DNA of 64,000 nucleotides from JBKCUK01 sp046318415 (GCA_046318415.1 JBKCUK010000012.1:98005-162004); one strand, 5' to 3'; positions 49,683 to 59,321 are shown, counted from the stretch's first letter. Numbers and translations: made by a program. Notes: generated from the sequence alone by a model not told the origin.

Positions 49683-51974
49683 GTGGTGATTACACCACGC
49701 AGTTTACACGACGTGCCTTTTGATGCGCAGCATCATTTGCTGCGGCGCTTGCGCGAACTTATGGGCGGGGCGTCGTTAACAGCTCATCAACGCTTGCAAA
49801 AACTGACAGAAGTGACGGCCGCATCCCTGAATGTGGATGTGTGCGCTGTTTTTGTGCTGCGCGCAGGGGTTGTTCTTGAGCTTTTTGGTGCCTATGGTCT
49901 TAATCCTGAGTCCATTCATCACACCCGACTGCGGGTCGGTGAGGGCGTCGTCGGTGACGTGGCGGCCAACTCAAGGCCCTTAATTCTTGCAAACGCCTCA
50001 GCCCATCCCAATTTTGCTCCAAGGCCTGAGACGCTTGAAGGAAATTACCATGGTTTTGCGGGCGTCCCCATCCTGCGCGGAGGGCGTGTTTTAGGTGTGT
50101 TAATCGTCCAAACGCTCGAAAAACGTCTCCTTTCTGAAGACATTGTGGATGTCCTCCAGACGATCGGCATGCTGCTGGCGGAGATGATCGGCGGCGGCGA
50201 GCTGATTCACAAAGACGAGATTTTACCCCTGGAAGGTACCGATTCTTGCGCGGTGAAGCTGAAAGGTGTGAGTCTGAATGGGGGGCTTGCAAAGGGCCAT
50301 GCCATTTTACACTCGCCCCGTGTGGCTGTTCGTCAACTGGTGGCCGATAACATTGATCAAGAAGTGGGCCGTTTTGAGGCTGCGGTTGCCAGTATGCAAG
50401 CTGAGGTCGCCCGTCTTCTAGACTTGCCCTACCTTGTTCTGGGTGAAGGCCATTTGGTGCTTGAGACCTATCAAATGTTTGCGCGAGATAAAGGCTGGCT
50501 TGAGCGTATGCGTCGGGCCATCCGGCGTGGCCTCACAGCGGAAGCCGCTGTCGAAAAGATTCAAGGTGAATTGCGCGCGCAAGTCTTGCAACAACGCAAC
50601 CTTATCTTGCGTGAACGCTTGACTGATTTCGAGGATCTGGCCAATCGGTTGTTGCGTCACCTCACGGGGCAGGCCGGCCCCATGACCCTTGATGCCTTTG
50701 CGCCAGAAGGTATCGTTTTGATCGCCAAATCCCTAGGACCTGCTGAGCTTTTAGATTATCAACATTTATCTGTTAAGGCGTTGGTCCTGGAGGAGGGGCT
50801 TCACACGGCCCATGTTGCCATAGTTGCCCGTGCGCTCGATATTCCCGTCGTCGCCCGGGTGCCAGAGGCCCTGACGCGCATTGAGCCAGGCGATGTCGTC
50901 ATGGTCGATGGGGATCGTGCCGAGATTATTGTAAGGCCAGGCGGAGTAGCATTTCACGACTTTGTCTCCAGAAAGCGGCGTTGGCGCGATCGGCAAGAAA
51001 AGATCAAAGAAGCCTTGAATCATCCACCGACCGCGCGGTGTGGCCAGACACTTAAGATTTATCTGAATGCAGGTCTGCCACAGGATCTTGCTTTGTTGTC
51101 TCACCCGCATATTCAAGGCATTGGACTTTATCGCACCGAAATTCCCTTCATGGTGCGTGAAAGCTATCCTGGTGTGAATGAACAACGCCAGCTTTACCAA
51201 GGCATCTTTGAGCAATCCCAGTCAAAACCTGTTCATTTTCGCACCCTTGATGTGGGAAGCGATAAAATATTGAGTTATTTCGCAACCCGGGTTGAGGAAA
51301 ACCCAGCCCTTGGTTGGCGAGCTGTGCGCATGGGATTGGATCAGCCCCAGCTTTTACGTCAGCAATTGCGTGCCCTGTTACAGGCCGCTCAAGGTCGTGT
51401 GTTGCACGTCTTATTTCCAATGATTACGAGCCTTGAGGAATATTTTCAGGCGAAGAATCTTCTGCAGCGTGAATGCGAGTTCATGAAAGAGCGGCAAGAG
51501 ATGCCCTCAGAAGTACGCATAGGGGTCATGATTGAGGTTCCAAGCCTGGTTGAAGAGCTTGAGATATTGTCCCGCGAGGTGGATTTTCTGTGTCTTGGCA
51601 CGAATGATTTACAGCAGTTCTTTTTTGCTGCTGATCGGGGAAGTCCAAGGGTGGCGGGGCGGTACGATTGCCTTTCCCCTCAGTTTTTGCGTTATTTGAT
51701 GCGCATTGTGGGTGTCTGCCAGTCCGCCCAATGCCCTGTAACGGTATGTGGTGAAATGGCGTCCCACCCCCTTGAGGGACTTGTGCTGGCCGCCATGGGG
51801 TTTGATCGTCTCTCGGTGAGTCCTGGGGCTGTTGCAGGCCTTTTCTGGAGTATTCAGCAGATTAATCTGAAATCTTTGCGCGCTTTTTTAGAGGAGGCCC
51901 TGGCAAAAAACAGGCCGTCTACGCGCAATTACTTGCGTCTTTATCTTCAAGATCACGGTGTTCAATACATTTGA
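49683..51974 (+). CDS. ptsP: PEP-protein phosphotransferase EI-Ntr (PtsP)
   Basis: First enzyme of the regulatory nitrogen PTS, which phosphorylates NPr and then EIIA-Ntr. The 763-residue protein has an N-terminal GAF domain (about 20-170) and then the EI helical, swivelling and TIM-barrel domains. The phosphorylated His is His377 in EGLHTAHVAIVARALDIP. The PEP site has GIGLYRTEIPFM, RTLDVGSDK and the catalytic Cys in VTVCGEMASHP. NPr and EIIA are not in this window. The start is GTG at 49683 or the next codon GTG at 49686, which is better spaced from GGGAGG. In alphaproteobacteria it often sits beside lysC. Confidence 0.95.
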   Translation: MVITPRSLHDVPFDAQHHLLRRLRELMGGASLTAHQRLQKLTEVTAASLNVDVCAVFVLRAGVVLELFGAYGLNPESIHHTRLRVGEGVVGDVAANSRPLILANASAHPNFAPRPETLEGNYHGFAGVPILRGGRVLGVLIVQTLEKRLLSEDIVDVLQTIGMLLAEMIGGGELIHKDEILPLEGTDSCAVKLKGVSLNGGLAKGHAILHSPRVAVRQLVADNIDQEVGRFEAAVASMQAEVARLLDLPYLVLGEGHLVLETYQMFARDKGWLERMRRAIRRGLTAEAAVEKIQGELRAQVLQQRNLILRERLTDFEDLANRLLRHLTGQAGPMTLDAFAPEGIVLIAKSLGPAELLDYQHLSVKALVLEEGLHTAHVAIVARALDIPVVARVPEALTRIEPGDVVMVDGDRAEIIVRPGGVAFHDFVSRKRRWRDRQEKIKEALNHPPTARCGQTLKIYLNAGLPQDLALLSHPHIQGIGLYRTEIPFMVRESYPGVNEQRQLYQGIFEQSQSKPVHFRTLDVGSDKILSYFATRVEENPALGWRAVRMGLDQPQLLRQQLRALLQAAQGRVLHVLFPMITSLEEYFQAKNLLQRECEFMKERQEMPSEVRIGVMIEVPSLVEELEILSREVDFLCLGTNDLQQFFFAADRGSPRVAGRYDCLSPQFLRYLMRIVGVCQSAQCPVTVCGEMASHPLEGLVLAAMGFDRLSVSPGAVAGLFWSIQQINLKSLRAFLEEALAKNRPSTRNYLRLYLQDHGVQYI

Positions 51975-52073
51975 AGGCGGTCATAATGCAATAAAATTTT
52001 GTTTTATTTGATTTTTGTGTTTAGTTTCGTATAGCCTAGCCAAGGCGATTCGTGTATCAGGAGGCGCACGTCA

Positions 52074-53252
52074 ATGGTGCTCAGAAAAAATCATAAAAAA
52101 AGTGGTCTGGAAGAAGACCTGACCCAGTTTGCGAGTGAACAAGACAACACCCTGGCCCCTCCTGAAGATCAGGGGCCTACCGTGTGTGACGTGATGCGAG
52201 CAAAACGCGATGAACTTCGTCTTTCTCTGGCGAAGATTTCCGATGATTTGCGCATTAGCCAACGGTACTTGGAAGCAATCGAAAATGCAGACTGCAGTCG
52301 GCTTCCAGAGCGAGTCTATGCCCTAGGCTTTGTGCGTGCCTATGCGCGCTACCTGGGGCTTGATGCCCAAGCCATGGTCGAGGGGTTCAAACAAAATTTT
52401 TTTCAAGACCCTGAACCGAAAACCTTGATCGTCCCCAAAGCGGCAACGGAAGACCAACGTCCCAGTCACCGTGTGTTATTGCTCTCTGCCTCTTCCTTTT
52501 GTGCTCTTTGTTTGATCGGAGGCTATCTTCTCTCGCAACGAACCAAGCCCGCTGAGACACCTGTTGCCATGGAAACCGAGCTGACGGAGGAAGTTCTCCA
52601 TGTGACGGCGGCACCCATGGATAAAGCGGTTGACAGCGGAACCTATCAAGAGCCGTCTTCAGTCCAAGCGAGCTCCGTTCCAACCGGCCCCGCTTCGGGT
52701 CAAGAGCCCATGTCAGTACCAGTAGCAGCCCTGCCGCAAACAGAGGTTAAATCCCTCACGGCTGTGGATGGAAGTAGTGCTACACCAACACCAGCTGCTG
52801 AGAAGCTGGGGGGTGAACAGGCCGCTGACCTAGCCAAAGCTCAAGAAACCCAGGTGCCAGCAGCTGCCTCGACCCCTGCCGCGGTGGATGCGAGTGCGCA
52901 GCAGTCGACAGGAGTGTCTTCTCCTGCTTCCCATGACGAAAAGAAAGACGCTCCAGCTGCTGCCCCAGCTCCAAACCCAGCGTTAAGTCTGCAAGCGGCT
53001 GGAAATGTCTGGCTTGAATTGCGCACAGCGGACGGTAAAGTATTGCTGTCGCGCACGCTTCGCCACGGCGAAAAAATCGCGCTTCCCGATAATGCTGCCA
53101 AAATGACAGCGGGCAATGCGGGGGCCCTTCGCTTTGTCGCAGGCGAAGTTGAGGGCCCTGCCTTGGGGAAAATTGGCGAGGTTAAACGTGATCTCCCCCT
53201 AGACCCCGAAGCAGTGAAAGGCTATCTTGCGCCCAAGACCCCTGCGGAATAA
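52074..53252 (+). CDS. rodZ: RodZ-like cell-shape protein
   Basis: A 392-residue single-pass membrane protein. The cytoplasmic helix-turn-helix (about residues 38-105) contains LSLAKISDDLRISQRYLEAIENADCSRLP and ALGFVRAYARYLGLD, the RodZ-type HTH that binds MreB. A membrane helix lies near 134-153 (LLLSASSFCALCLIGGYLLS). A long Ala/Pro/Ser/Thr-rich periplasmic linker (about 160-300) leads to a C-terminal beta domain (VWLELRTADGKVLLSRTLRHGEKIALP; DUF4115). It directly abuts hisS. It suggests MreB-based rod shape control. Confidence 0.9.
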   Translation: MVLRKNHKKSGLEEDLTQFASEQDNTLAPPEDQGPTVCDVMRAKRDELRLSLAKISDDLRISQRYLEAIENADCSRLPERVYALGFVRAYARYLGLDAQAMVEGFKQNFFQDPEPKTLIVPKAATEDQRPSHRVLLLSASSFCALCLIGGYLLSQRTKPAETPVAMETELTEEVLHVTAAPMDKAVDSGTYQEPSSVQASSVPTGPASGQEPMSVPVAALPQTEVKSLTAVDGSSATPTPAAEKLGGEQAADLAKAQETQVPAAASTPAAVDASAQQSTGVSSPASHDEKKDAPAAAPAPNPALSLQAAGNVWLELRTADGKVLLSRTLRHGEKIALPDNAAKMTAGNAGALRFVAGEVEGPALGKIGEVKRDLPLDPEAVKGYLAPKTPAE

Positions 53253-54515
53253 ATGAGGATACCTTTGAATTTTCAGCCCGTACGTGGCACCCGTGATTGG
53301 TTGCCAGAGTCAACAAAGCGCTATCGTGCCCTGATCGATCTAGCCCTTGAGACGGCTTATGCCTATGGTTTTGAAGAGGTTATGACCCCGATCTTTGAAT
53401 TTTCAGGGGTATTCCATCGCTTGGGCGAGACGTCGGATGTGGTTTCCAAAGAAACCTATACATTTACGGATCGGGGCGGCGAAGAAATCACCTTGCGCCC
53501 TGAAGGAACAGCCGGCGTCATGCGGGCGATTATCTCGGACGGCCTCACCCAATCCGGGCCCCACAAGTTCTTTTATCACGGCCCCATGTTTCGCTATGAC
53601 CGACCCCAGCGGGGGCGCCTGCGCCAGTTCCATCAAATTGGCGTTGAATTGATCGGTGTGGCCCAACCTCTTGCGGATATCGAGGTGATTGCCCTTGCCA
53701 ACGATCTTTTGGCAGCCTTGGGTCTTGAGGAAGTGGTGCAGCTTCACCTCAATACCCTGGGTGATCTTGAGAGTCGCGAGGCGTATCGGGAGGCCCTTGT
53801 ACGATATTTTACGCCGCTAAAAAATAAACTTTCTGAAGAGAGCCAACTCCGTCTGTTGCGAAATCCGCTGCGCATTCTTGACTCAAAGGACGAGGGGGAT
53901 CGCGCGTTGATGGCAGGCGTTCCTGTATTCTCCGATTTCTTGAATCAAGGGTCGCGGGACTTTTTTGCGCGCGTGGCGGAAGGGCTTGATCAGCTGGGTA
54001 TACCTTATACCTATGACCCCCATTTGGTGCGTGGTCTTGATTACTACTGCCACACGGCCTTTGAATTCGTCACCGATGCGCTGGGCGCGCAGGGCACCGT
54101 GTTGGCGGGTGGGCGCTATGATGGCCTTAGCAAGGCTTTGGGCGGGCCTGAGCTACCAGGAATCGGTTGGGCAGCGGGCGTTGAGCGGCTGCTTGAGCTT
54201 GCTGAAGCCACCTTTGAGGATGACCCCTTGCGCCTTGCGCTCATTCCCCTGGGCGATGAGGCAGAAACTCTGGCATTGCGTCTTGCCCATGCCTTGCGTC
54301 AGCACGGGCTGTGGACCGATTTGGGCTACAGCGGCAATATGGGCAAACGGATGAAGCGTGCCGATAAATTGCAGGCTGACTTTGCCATCATCCTGGGTGA
54401 GGATGAGTTACGCCTCGGCCAGGCTGTCGTGCGTAATCTGCATAGCGGCGAACAGATTGGTGTTGCTTTTGATGGTCTGGTCCCCTATTTCCTAGACCTT
54501 ATGAGTGATCTTTAG
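53253..54515 (+). CDS. hisS: Histidyl-tRNA synthetase
   Basis: Class II aminoacyl-tRNA synthetase of 420 residues. Motif 1 is near FEEVMTPIFE; motif 2 is MFRYDRPQRGRLRQFHQIGVE; the His-specific loops LVRGLDYYCHTAFEF and motif 3 GGRYDGLSKALGGPELPGIGWAAGVERL are all present. The C-terminal anticodon domain follows. It starts one base after the rodZ stop, so the two are co-transcribed. Its length agrees with the family. Confidence 0.97.
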   Translation: MRIPLNFQPVRGTRDWLPESTKRYRALIDLALETAYAYGFEEVMTPIFEFSGVFHRLGETSDVVSKETYTFTDRGGEEITLRPEGTAGVMRAIISDGLTQSGPHKFFYHGPMFRYDRPQRGRLRQFHQIGVELIGVAQPLADIEVIALANDLLAALGLEEVVQLHLNTLGDLESREAYREALVRYFTPLKNKLSEESQLRLLRNPLRILDSKDEGDRALMAGVPVFSDFLNQGSRDFFARVAEGLDQLGIPYTYDPHLVRGLDYYCHTAFEFVTDALGAQGTVLAGGRYDGLSKALGGPELPGIGWAAGVERLLELAEATFEDDPLRLALIPLGDEAETLALRLAHALRQHGLWTDLGYSGNMGKRMKRADKLQADFAIILGEDELRLGQAVVRNLHSGEQIGVAFDGLVPYFLDLMSDL

Positions 54516-54528
54516 GATAATTGAGGCC

Positions 54529-55599
54529 ATGAGTTTCGAGCATAAATTAGACCAAGTTTTGCAGCATTATCACAACTTGCGAGACCAGCTTTCGCAAGGA
54601 GGGTTTGATGCGAACACCTTTGCAAAACTCTCCAAAGAATACTCGGATCTTGGCCCGGTAGCCGAAGCCATCGCAACCTATAAGGATGCCCAGACCGAGG
54701 TGCAGAACTTACATGCCATGCTGCAGGACTCTGCTACGGACAGTGAACTAAAAGAGCTGGCAGAAGGTGAGCTGGAAGACCTAAAAAGCCGTCTTCCAGA
54801 TATGGAAAAGCAAATCAAAATCCTACTGTTGCCCAAGGACGAAGATGATGATCGTAACGTCATCATAGAAATTCGTGCGGGAACCGGCGGTGATGAAGCC
54901 GGTTTGTTTGCGGCTGATTTGTTGCGCATGTACCAACGCTATGCCGATCAGCATCGCTGGAAAGTTGAGCTTATGGATGTCTCACACTCTGAAGTGGGTG
55001 GAATCAAGGAAGCCAGTGCGACCATTACGGGGCGCGGCGTCTATGCGCGCTTGAAATTTGAGTCAGGCGTGCACCGTGTTCAGCGTGTGCCCGAGACCGA
55101 AACCCAGGGCCGGATTCATACCTCTGCAGCCACAGTCGCGGTCCTGCCCGAGGTGGAAGAGGTGGATATCGCCATTGAAGAAAAAGATTTGCGCATTGAC
55201 GTCTACCGCTCTAGCGGTCCGGGTGGCCAGTCGGTGAATACCACGGACAGTGCGGTGCGTATTACCCACATTCCTACAGGGATTGTGGTCCAACAGCAGG
55301 ACGAAAAATCTCAGCACAAAAACAAGGCCAAAGCTCTTAAAATTCTTCGCGCCCGACTGTATGACGCCCAGCGCCAAAAAATTGAAGCCGAGCGTGCAGC
55401 GGCCCGCAAAAGCCAGGTGGGATCAGGCGATCGCTCAGAGCGTATTCGCACCTATAACTTTCCCCAAGGCCGTGTGACCGACCATCGTATTGGCTTAACC
55501 CTCTATAAACTCGATCAGATTCTCGAAGGATCAGCCCTGGATGAGGTGATTGAGGCGCTGATCACAGAAGATCAAGCGGCCCGATTGAGCGAGGTTTAA
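54529..55599 (+). CDS. prfA: Peptide chain release factor 1
   Basis: Terminates translation at UAA and UAG. The 356-residue protein contains the GGQ motif in YRSSGPGGQSVNTTDSAVRITH, whose Gln is methylated by PrmC, and the PxT anticodon-like motif as RVPETETQGRIHTSAA. The N-terminal helical domain and C-terminal QHKNKAKALKILRARLY are normal. The ATG at 54529 has GAGG close upstream and gives the standard N-terminus; the frame is open from 54505. prmC lies 1.1 kb downstream, separated by two small genes. Confidence 0.97.
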   Translation: MSFEHKLDQVLQHYHNLRDQLSQGGFDANTFAKLSKEYSDLGPVAEAIATYKDAQTEVQNLHAMLQDSATDSELKELAEGELEDLKSRLPDMEKQIKILLLPKDEDDDRNVIIEIRAGTGGDEAGLFAADLLRMYQRYADQHRWKVELMDVSHSEVGGIKEASATITGRGVYARLKFESGVHRVQRVPETETQGRIHTSAATVAVLPEVEEVDIAIEEKDLRIDVYRSSGPGGQSVNTTDSAVRITHIPTGIVVQQQDEKSQHKNKAKALKILRARLYDAQRQKIEAERAAARKSQVGSGDRSERIRTYNFPQGRVTDHRIGLTLYKLDQILEGSALDEVIEALITEDQAARLSEV

Positions 55600-55693
55600 A
55601 TCCCACCCCTATTTTATGTCAATTCTGAGCAAAAATATTGACAATGGGTATTTGTTACGTTAAAGATGACTTCCAATTTTGAAGGAGTCTGAC

Positions 55694-56032
55694 GTGTATT
55701 GTTGTAAAATAGTGGCCTTAAGTGCCCTTTGTGCTGTCATGATGTCGGGAAGTCTGGAAGCCACATCACAAGGAACCTCGGACGGCTTTTTTGCCCCTGA
55801 AGCGCTATTGGGTGATCAATTTGCAAGGCCTGCGAAACGGGCAAAGGTGGCTGACAGCCATGATCAATTTTCTGGTCATGCTTCGTTACAGGCGGTATCA
55901 TCTTCATCAAGAACCTCAGTCTCGATGGAAGAGATGTTGTCAGACGCACAGATGATGCAACGTTTTTTGGACGTTATGCGGACTTGCTTTGCAGCCGCAC
56001 GGGAACAGAATACTCAAAAACCCCAACAATAA
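55694..56032 (+). CDS. Small exported protein with basic NLS-like motif
   Basis: A 112-residue protein starting at GTG 55694, with AAGGAG 6 nt upstream. It has a signal peptide (MYCCKIVALSALCAVMMSGSLEA). The mature part is low in complexity. It holds RPAKRAKVAD, similar to the c-Myc type nuclear import signal, then a Ser-rich stretch and a helical, Met-rich end (MEEMLSDAQMMQRFLDVMRTCFAAAREQ). No known family. An effector role is only a suggestion. It lies between prfA and prmC, before a lipoprotein gene 15 nt on. Confidence 0.7.
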   Translation: MYCCKIVALSALCAVMMSGSLEATSQGTSDGFFAPEALLGDQFARPAKRAKVADSHDQFSGHASLQAVSSSSRTSVSMEEMLSDAQMMQRFLDVMRTCFAAAREQNTQKPQQ

Positions 56033-56047
56033 GAAAGGTTATGAAAA

Positions 56048-56563
56048 ATGAAGTACGGGTTAATTCTGAGTTTTGCATTGGTCACCTTGGCGGGTTGTTC
56101 AACTCCTGCTCAAGTCAGTAATATGGTGGCGCATGAGGGCAAGGTTGAGACACAAAAGGCGCAATCAAAATACGCCAACAGCATTCATGTGGAAACTGTC
56201 TCCGGTGGCGAAGAGACCGATCCCCTGTGGAAGTCCAAGGTTTCTTCCCAAGACTTCGCAAATGCCCTGATTGAGACCTTAAAGACCCATAATCTTTATG
56301 CCGAGAACGGTAGGTATGTCCTGACCGCGCATTTAAAGGAACTAGATCAGCCAGATATCGGCTTTGATTTTACTGTCAAGGCTAAGGTGCACTACACCCT
56401 GGAAGAACGTAACACCGGCAAAACCCTCTTTCTTGATACGTTGGAGTCATCCTATACGGCTTCCTTTGGCGATCATTTGTACGGCGCCGAGCGCCTGCGC
56501 CTTGCCAACGAGGGGGCCATCAGGACAAACATCGAGATGCTGCTGAAGCGTCTGTCCGAATAA
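56048..56563 (+). CDS. Outer-membrane-type lipoprotein, unrecognised
   Basis: A 171-residue lipoprotein. The signal ends in a good lipobox, VTLAGCS, with Cys17 as the acylated residue; Ser at +2 suggests the outer membrane. The mature part has a mixed alpha/beta pattern with YVLTAHLKELDQPDIGFDFTVKAKVHYTLEERNTGKTLFLDTL, reminiscent of small lipoproteins with a DUF-type beta sandwich, but no family was recognised. It follows the small exported protein by 15 nt and is followed by a strong terminator. Confidence 0.85.
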   Translation: MKYGLILSFALVTLAGCSTPAQVSNMVAHEGKVETQKAQSKYANSIHVETVSGGEETDPLWKSKVSSQDFANALIETLKTHNLYAENGRYVLTAHLKELDQPDIGFDFTVKAKVHYTLEERNTGKTLFLDTLESSYTASFGDHLYGAERLRLANEGAIRTNIEMLLKRLSE

Positions 56564-56591
56564 AACTAGCTGGAAGAACACTGCATGTGAA

Positions 56592-56622
56592 GAAAAGGTC
56601 CCTTCGGGGACCTTTTCGTTTG
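56592..56622 (+). terminator. Terminator after lipoprotein gene
   Basis: GAAAAGGTCCC at 56592-56602 and GGGACCTTTTC at 56607-56617 form an 11-bp stem closed by a TTCG tetraloop. A short GTTT follows. The A/T-rich stem base provides the U-rich 3' side. Confidence 0.8.
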
Positions 56623-56700
56623 TGGGGCTTGTGTGGTATGTGGTGATCAAGCGAAACTTCCACACCCAGACTCTCGAGCATTTTAAAAAAGGCGGTTAAC

Positions 56701-57540
56701 TTGAATCATTTTGTTAAGCGGATGATGGAGTCCCTTCGTCCTGTTGCAGGCGAGCATGTGATGTTGGAGGTGCGCTTGATCCTCGCCCATGTTTTGGATG
56801 TGCCGCCGCAAAGCCTAGTGTTTTTGGGGGATATTCAGCTGACATCCGTGCAACAGGAAGAAGTTGAGCATATTTTGGCGCGACGTCTGCAGCACGAGCC
56901 GCTTTCGCGCATTTTTGGTCAACGGGAGTTTTGGAGCTTACCCTTTAAGATTTCTCCGGCCACCCTTGATCCCCGCCCAGACAGTGAAACCCTTATCGAG
57001 GCCGTTTTAAAGACCTATCCCGACAAAAATCGCCCCTTAAAAATTCTTGATCTGGGGACGGGAAGTGGATGCTTGTTGCTGGTTTTGCTCCATGAATACC
57101 CTAACGCTTCAGGCGTGGGTGTTGATCTCAACCCTGCGGCCGCGGTGATGGCCCAGCAAAATGCAGACTGCCTGAACTTAGCCAATCGAAGTCATTTTGT
57201 GGTGGCCAGCTGGACAGAAGCCATTGGAAAAGCCTTCGATCTGGTCATCAGTAATCCGCCTTACATTCCCAGCCAAGACATTCCCCATTTGGCTCCTGAC
57301 GTGCGCGCTTACGACCCGCTGTTGGCCCTTGATGGCGGGGATGATGGCCTAAACCCCTACCGAGAGATCATCTCTTCCCTGCGACGTGTCTTAAAGCCTC
57401 ATGGACACCTGTTTGTTGAAGTGGGGCATGATCAGGCAGATGCCGTTGCGGACCTCATGATCCAGGGAGGTTTGGTAAATGTTTGTTTTTTCAAAGATTT
57501 GGCCGGCATACGTCGCATTGTTGCTGGGCTTGCCTCATAA
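56701..57540 (+). CDS. prmC: Release factor glutamine methyltransferase PrmC
   Basis: Methylates the Gln of the GGQ motif in release factors, including the PrfA encoded upstream. The 279-residue protein has an N-terminal helical substrate domain, PLSRIFGQREFWSLPFKISPATLDPRPDSETLIE, the SAM site ILDLGTGSGCLLLVLL, and the substrate-Gln motif NPPYIP. The start is TTG at 56701 with AAGGCGG before it; ATG at 56722 is an alternative. Its stop leads to a 230-bp AT-rich gap. Confidence 0.95.
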   Translation: MNHFVKRMMESLRPVAGEHVMLEVRLILAHVLDVPPQSLVFLGDIQLTSVQQEEVEHILARRLQHEPLSRIFGQREFWSLPFKISPATLDPRPDSETLIEAVLKTYPDKNRPLKILDLGTGSGCLLLVLLHEYPNASGVGVDLNPAAAVMAQQNADCLNLANRSHFVVASWTEAIGKAFDLVISNPPYIPSQDIPHLAPDVRAYDPLLALDGGDDGLNPYREIISSLRRVLKPHGHLFVEVGHDQADAVADLMIQGGLVNVCFFKDLAGIRRIVAGLAS

Positions 57541-57767
57541 CCCATGTCAACCAGGTTAATCTTCAGGTTCTTCTTAAATCTTCCTATTGTTTTTGGTTTA
57601 ATGTATTGAAAAATATAAAAAAACATATAAACCAATGAATTCAGTTATCTCTTTGAAATTATAATAATTTTAACCAAATTTTTACCTTTTGTTTACAAAT
57701 CACTCTCTATACTGCCTGAGAATCTGAGGTAACCGCCTTAAGATAAACAAAAATCAGGAGGATCCCC

Positions 57768-59174
57768 ATGAGGAGGTTTTTAGCGCTCGCAGCCCTTGGC
57801 ACTGCACTTTGTTCCCCTTCCGAAAGCTTTGCAACCCCAACAGTGGCATCATTACAAGCAGAGATCGACGATGCCGTGACCAATTCTTCACCAACCTACA
57901 AATACAAAAGCACCGATTCAACATTTATTAAAAACATCGACAGCACCATTGCAAATCAGCTCAATAATGCCACCCGTGGCACTGCAGTCCAGGCAGCAAC
58001 ACCTGTGGCGATCTTTTACTATCAAGATGGGTCAAACAATATTCGGGCTCTTAGTCCAGTGGGCGGTGCTTGGCGTACGTTTAGGGGGACAACCGGTTCA
58101 TTCCCTCTGACAGCGACTGGTAACTTTGACTTGACCGAAATCACGACAGACGGTAACGCTGCCGGTGGCTCTCCCTATATTTTGCGTCTGGCGCTCACCA
58201 AAGGTGGAACGGCCGCAAACTTAACCTTAACAGCATTCGTCGACTCGCTGAGAAGGCTTCCTGCGACCGCCGGAACGATCGCCGTTGCAGGCACAAACCT
58301 TACTGGTCTGCCCACCGGTTGGACCGGAAACGCAACCATGCGGAACGGTACTGGTACAGCTGTGGCTGCGACCTTGGATCCTGTTGAATGCACCATCACT
58401 TTGCCGATAACACTCTCTGGCCAAACAACAGCAACAAACTTCTCAGCGGCATTTGATAAACTTGATGCCTGGAACGTGACAACGGCCAGCACGACCCGCA
58501 ACCGTGTTCTGTTCAGCGGCGGTGGCGCCGTCCTTGAGCTAGAGACAATTCCGGGTAGATACCTGCGCACAGCCGGTGTTGTTGCTGGTCTGCTTGGGTC
58601 GATTAATGGTCTTCCCACCAAAATCTCGCAGTCATCCAAGTCCTTTAAGAACTCTCTTGCCGATGCGATGACTGAATTAAAGGCGAAGTTCTTTATCACA
58701 CCTTCAGGCGTAGCTAACCTCAATGCAGGTTCCACGGCTTGGGTGGATGCCATCGTTGCAAAGGCAGCCTTTGACAACACAAAGTTTCCAGTGGGTGCCA
58801 CCTATGACACCAACAAAGAAGGTGTGATTGCCTTTGCTGGAGGTAACCTTACAAGCGTGACTTGGTCCATTGATGACCTGAAGCTGATTGCAACGGCCGT
58901 GGTAGGCACAGCCCCAGCGAAGGAGTTCACCGTAGATTTGTCCGGTAAACAGGTTCACAACGACAGCACCAATACGGTCATCACATTGCGCTCATCGGAT
59001 GGGGATGCCATTTACGTCAAGAGCCTTGATGCAACAGGTATCGATGCGTCAGCTGCGACTGTTGCCGATAAGGATCGCCAATTCGTTCTGTTGTTAAAGG
59101 ATTATCTTGCAGCAACATGTAGCGTGACCGCTATCCCAGCTCGCACCGTTGAGTTCTTCATTAACCAGCTCTAA
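57768..59174 (+). CDS. Exported Thr/Ala-rich beta-protein, possible surface protein
   Basis: A 468-residue protein with a signal peptide (RRFLALAALGTALCSPSESFA). The mature part is rich in Thr, Ala, Ser, Gly and Val and poor in charge, with many short beta-like segments (NIRALSPVGGAWRTFRGTTGSFPLTATGNFDL, AGTIAVAGTNLTGLPTGWTGNATM). It has just two cysteines, in PVECTITL and LAATCSVTA. This composition is typical of surface layer, adhesin or secreted matrix proteins. No family was recognised and no C-terminal autotransporter barrel or sorting signal was seen. A very strong ribosome site (CAGGAGGAT), an AT-rich upstream region and a good terminator suggest high expression. Confidence 0.8.
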   Translation: MRRFLALAALGTALCSPSESFATPTVASLQAEIDDAVTNSSPTYKYKSTDSTFIKNIDSTIANQLNNATRGTAVQAATPVAIFYYQDGSNNIRALSPVGGAWRTFRGTTGSFPLTATGNFDLTEITTDGNAAGGSPYILRLALTKGGTAANLTLTAFVDSLRRLPATAGTIAVAGTNLTGLPTGWTGNATMRNGTGTAVAATLDPVECTITLPITLSGQTTATNFSAAFDKLDAWNVTTASTTRNRVLFSGGGAVLELETIPGRYLRTAGVVAGLLGSINGLPTKISQSSKSFKNSLADAMTELKAKFFITPSGVANLNAGSTAWVDAIVAKAAFDNTKFPVGATYDTNKEGVIAFAGGNLTSVTWSIDDLKLIATAVVGTAPAKEFTVDLSGKQVHNDSTNTVITLRSSDGDAIYVKSLDATGIDASAATVADKDRQFVLLLKDYLAATCSVTAIPARTVEFFINQL

Positions 59175-59203
59175 AACTCGGTTTTGTTGTGCTGATACTC
59201 TTA

Positions 59204-59234
59204 CCCCGGGAGGTGTTCCCGGGGTTTTCCCTTT
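59204..59234 (+). terminator. Terminator after the Thr/Ala-rich protein gene
   Basis: CCCCGGGA at 59204-59211 and TCCCGGGG at 59217-59224 form an 8-bp GC-rich stem followed by TTTTCCCTTT. It ends the single-gene unit before clpB. Confidence 0.85.
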
Positions 59235-59321
59235 AAACGCTTCAGTTACCACCTTGCACCACCAGATAAGCCCCTCCATAATTTAAAAAAGATGTCATCA
59301 CTGCTTGGATGGGAGAGCAAA

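Noticed and set aside
58175..58801. 208-codon minus-strand frame
   Set aside because: Opposite the Thr/Ala-rich gene. Biased composition of the real gene explains the open antisense frame.
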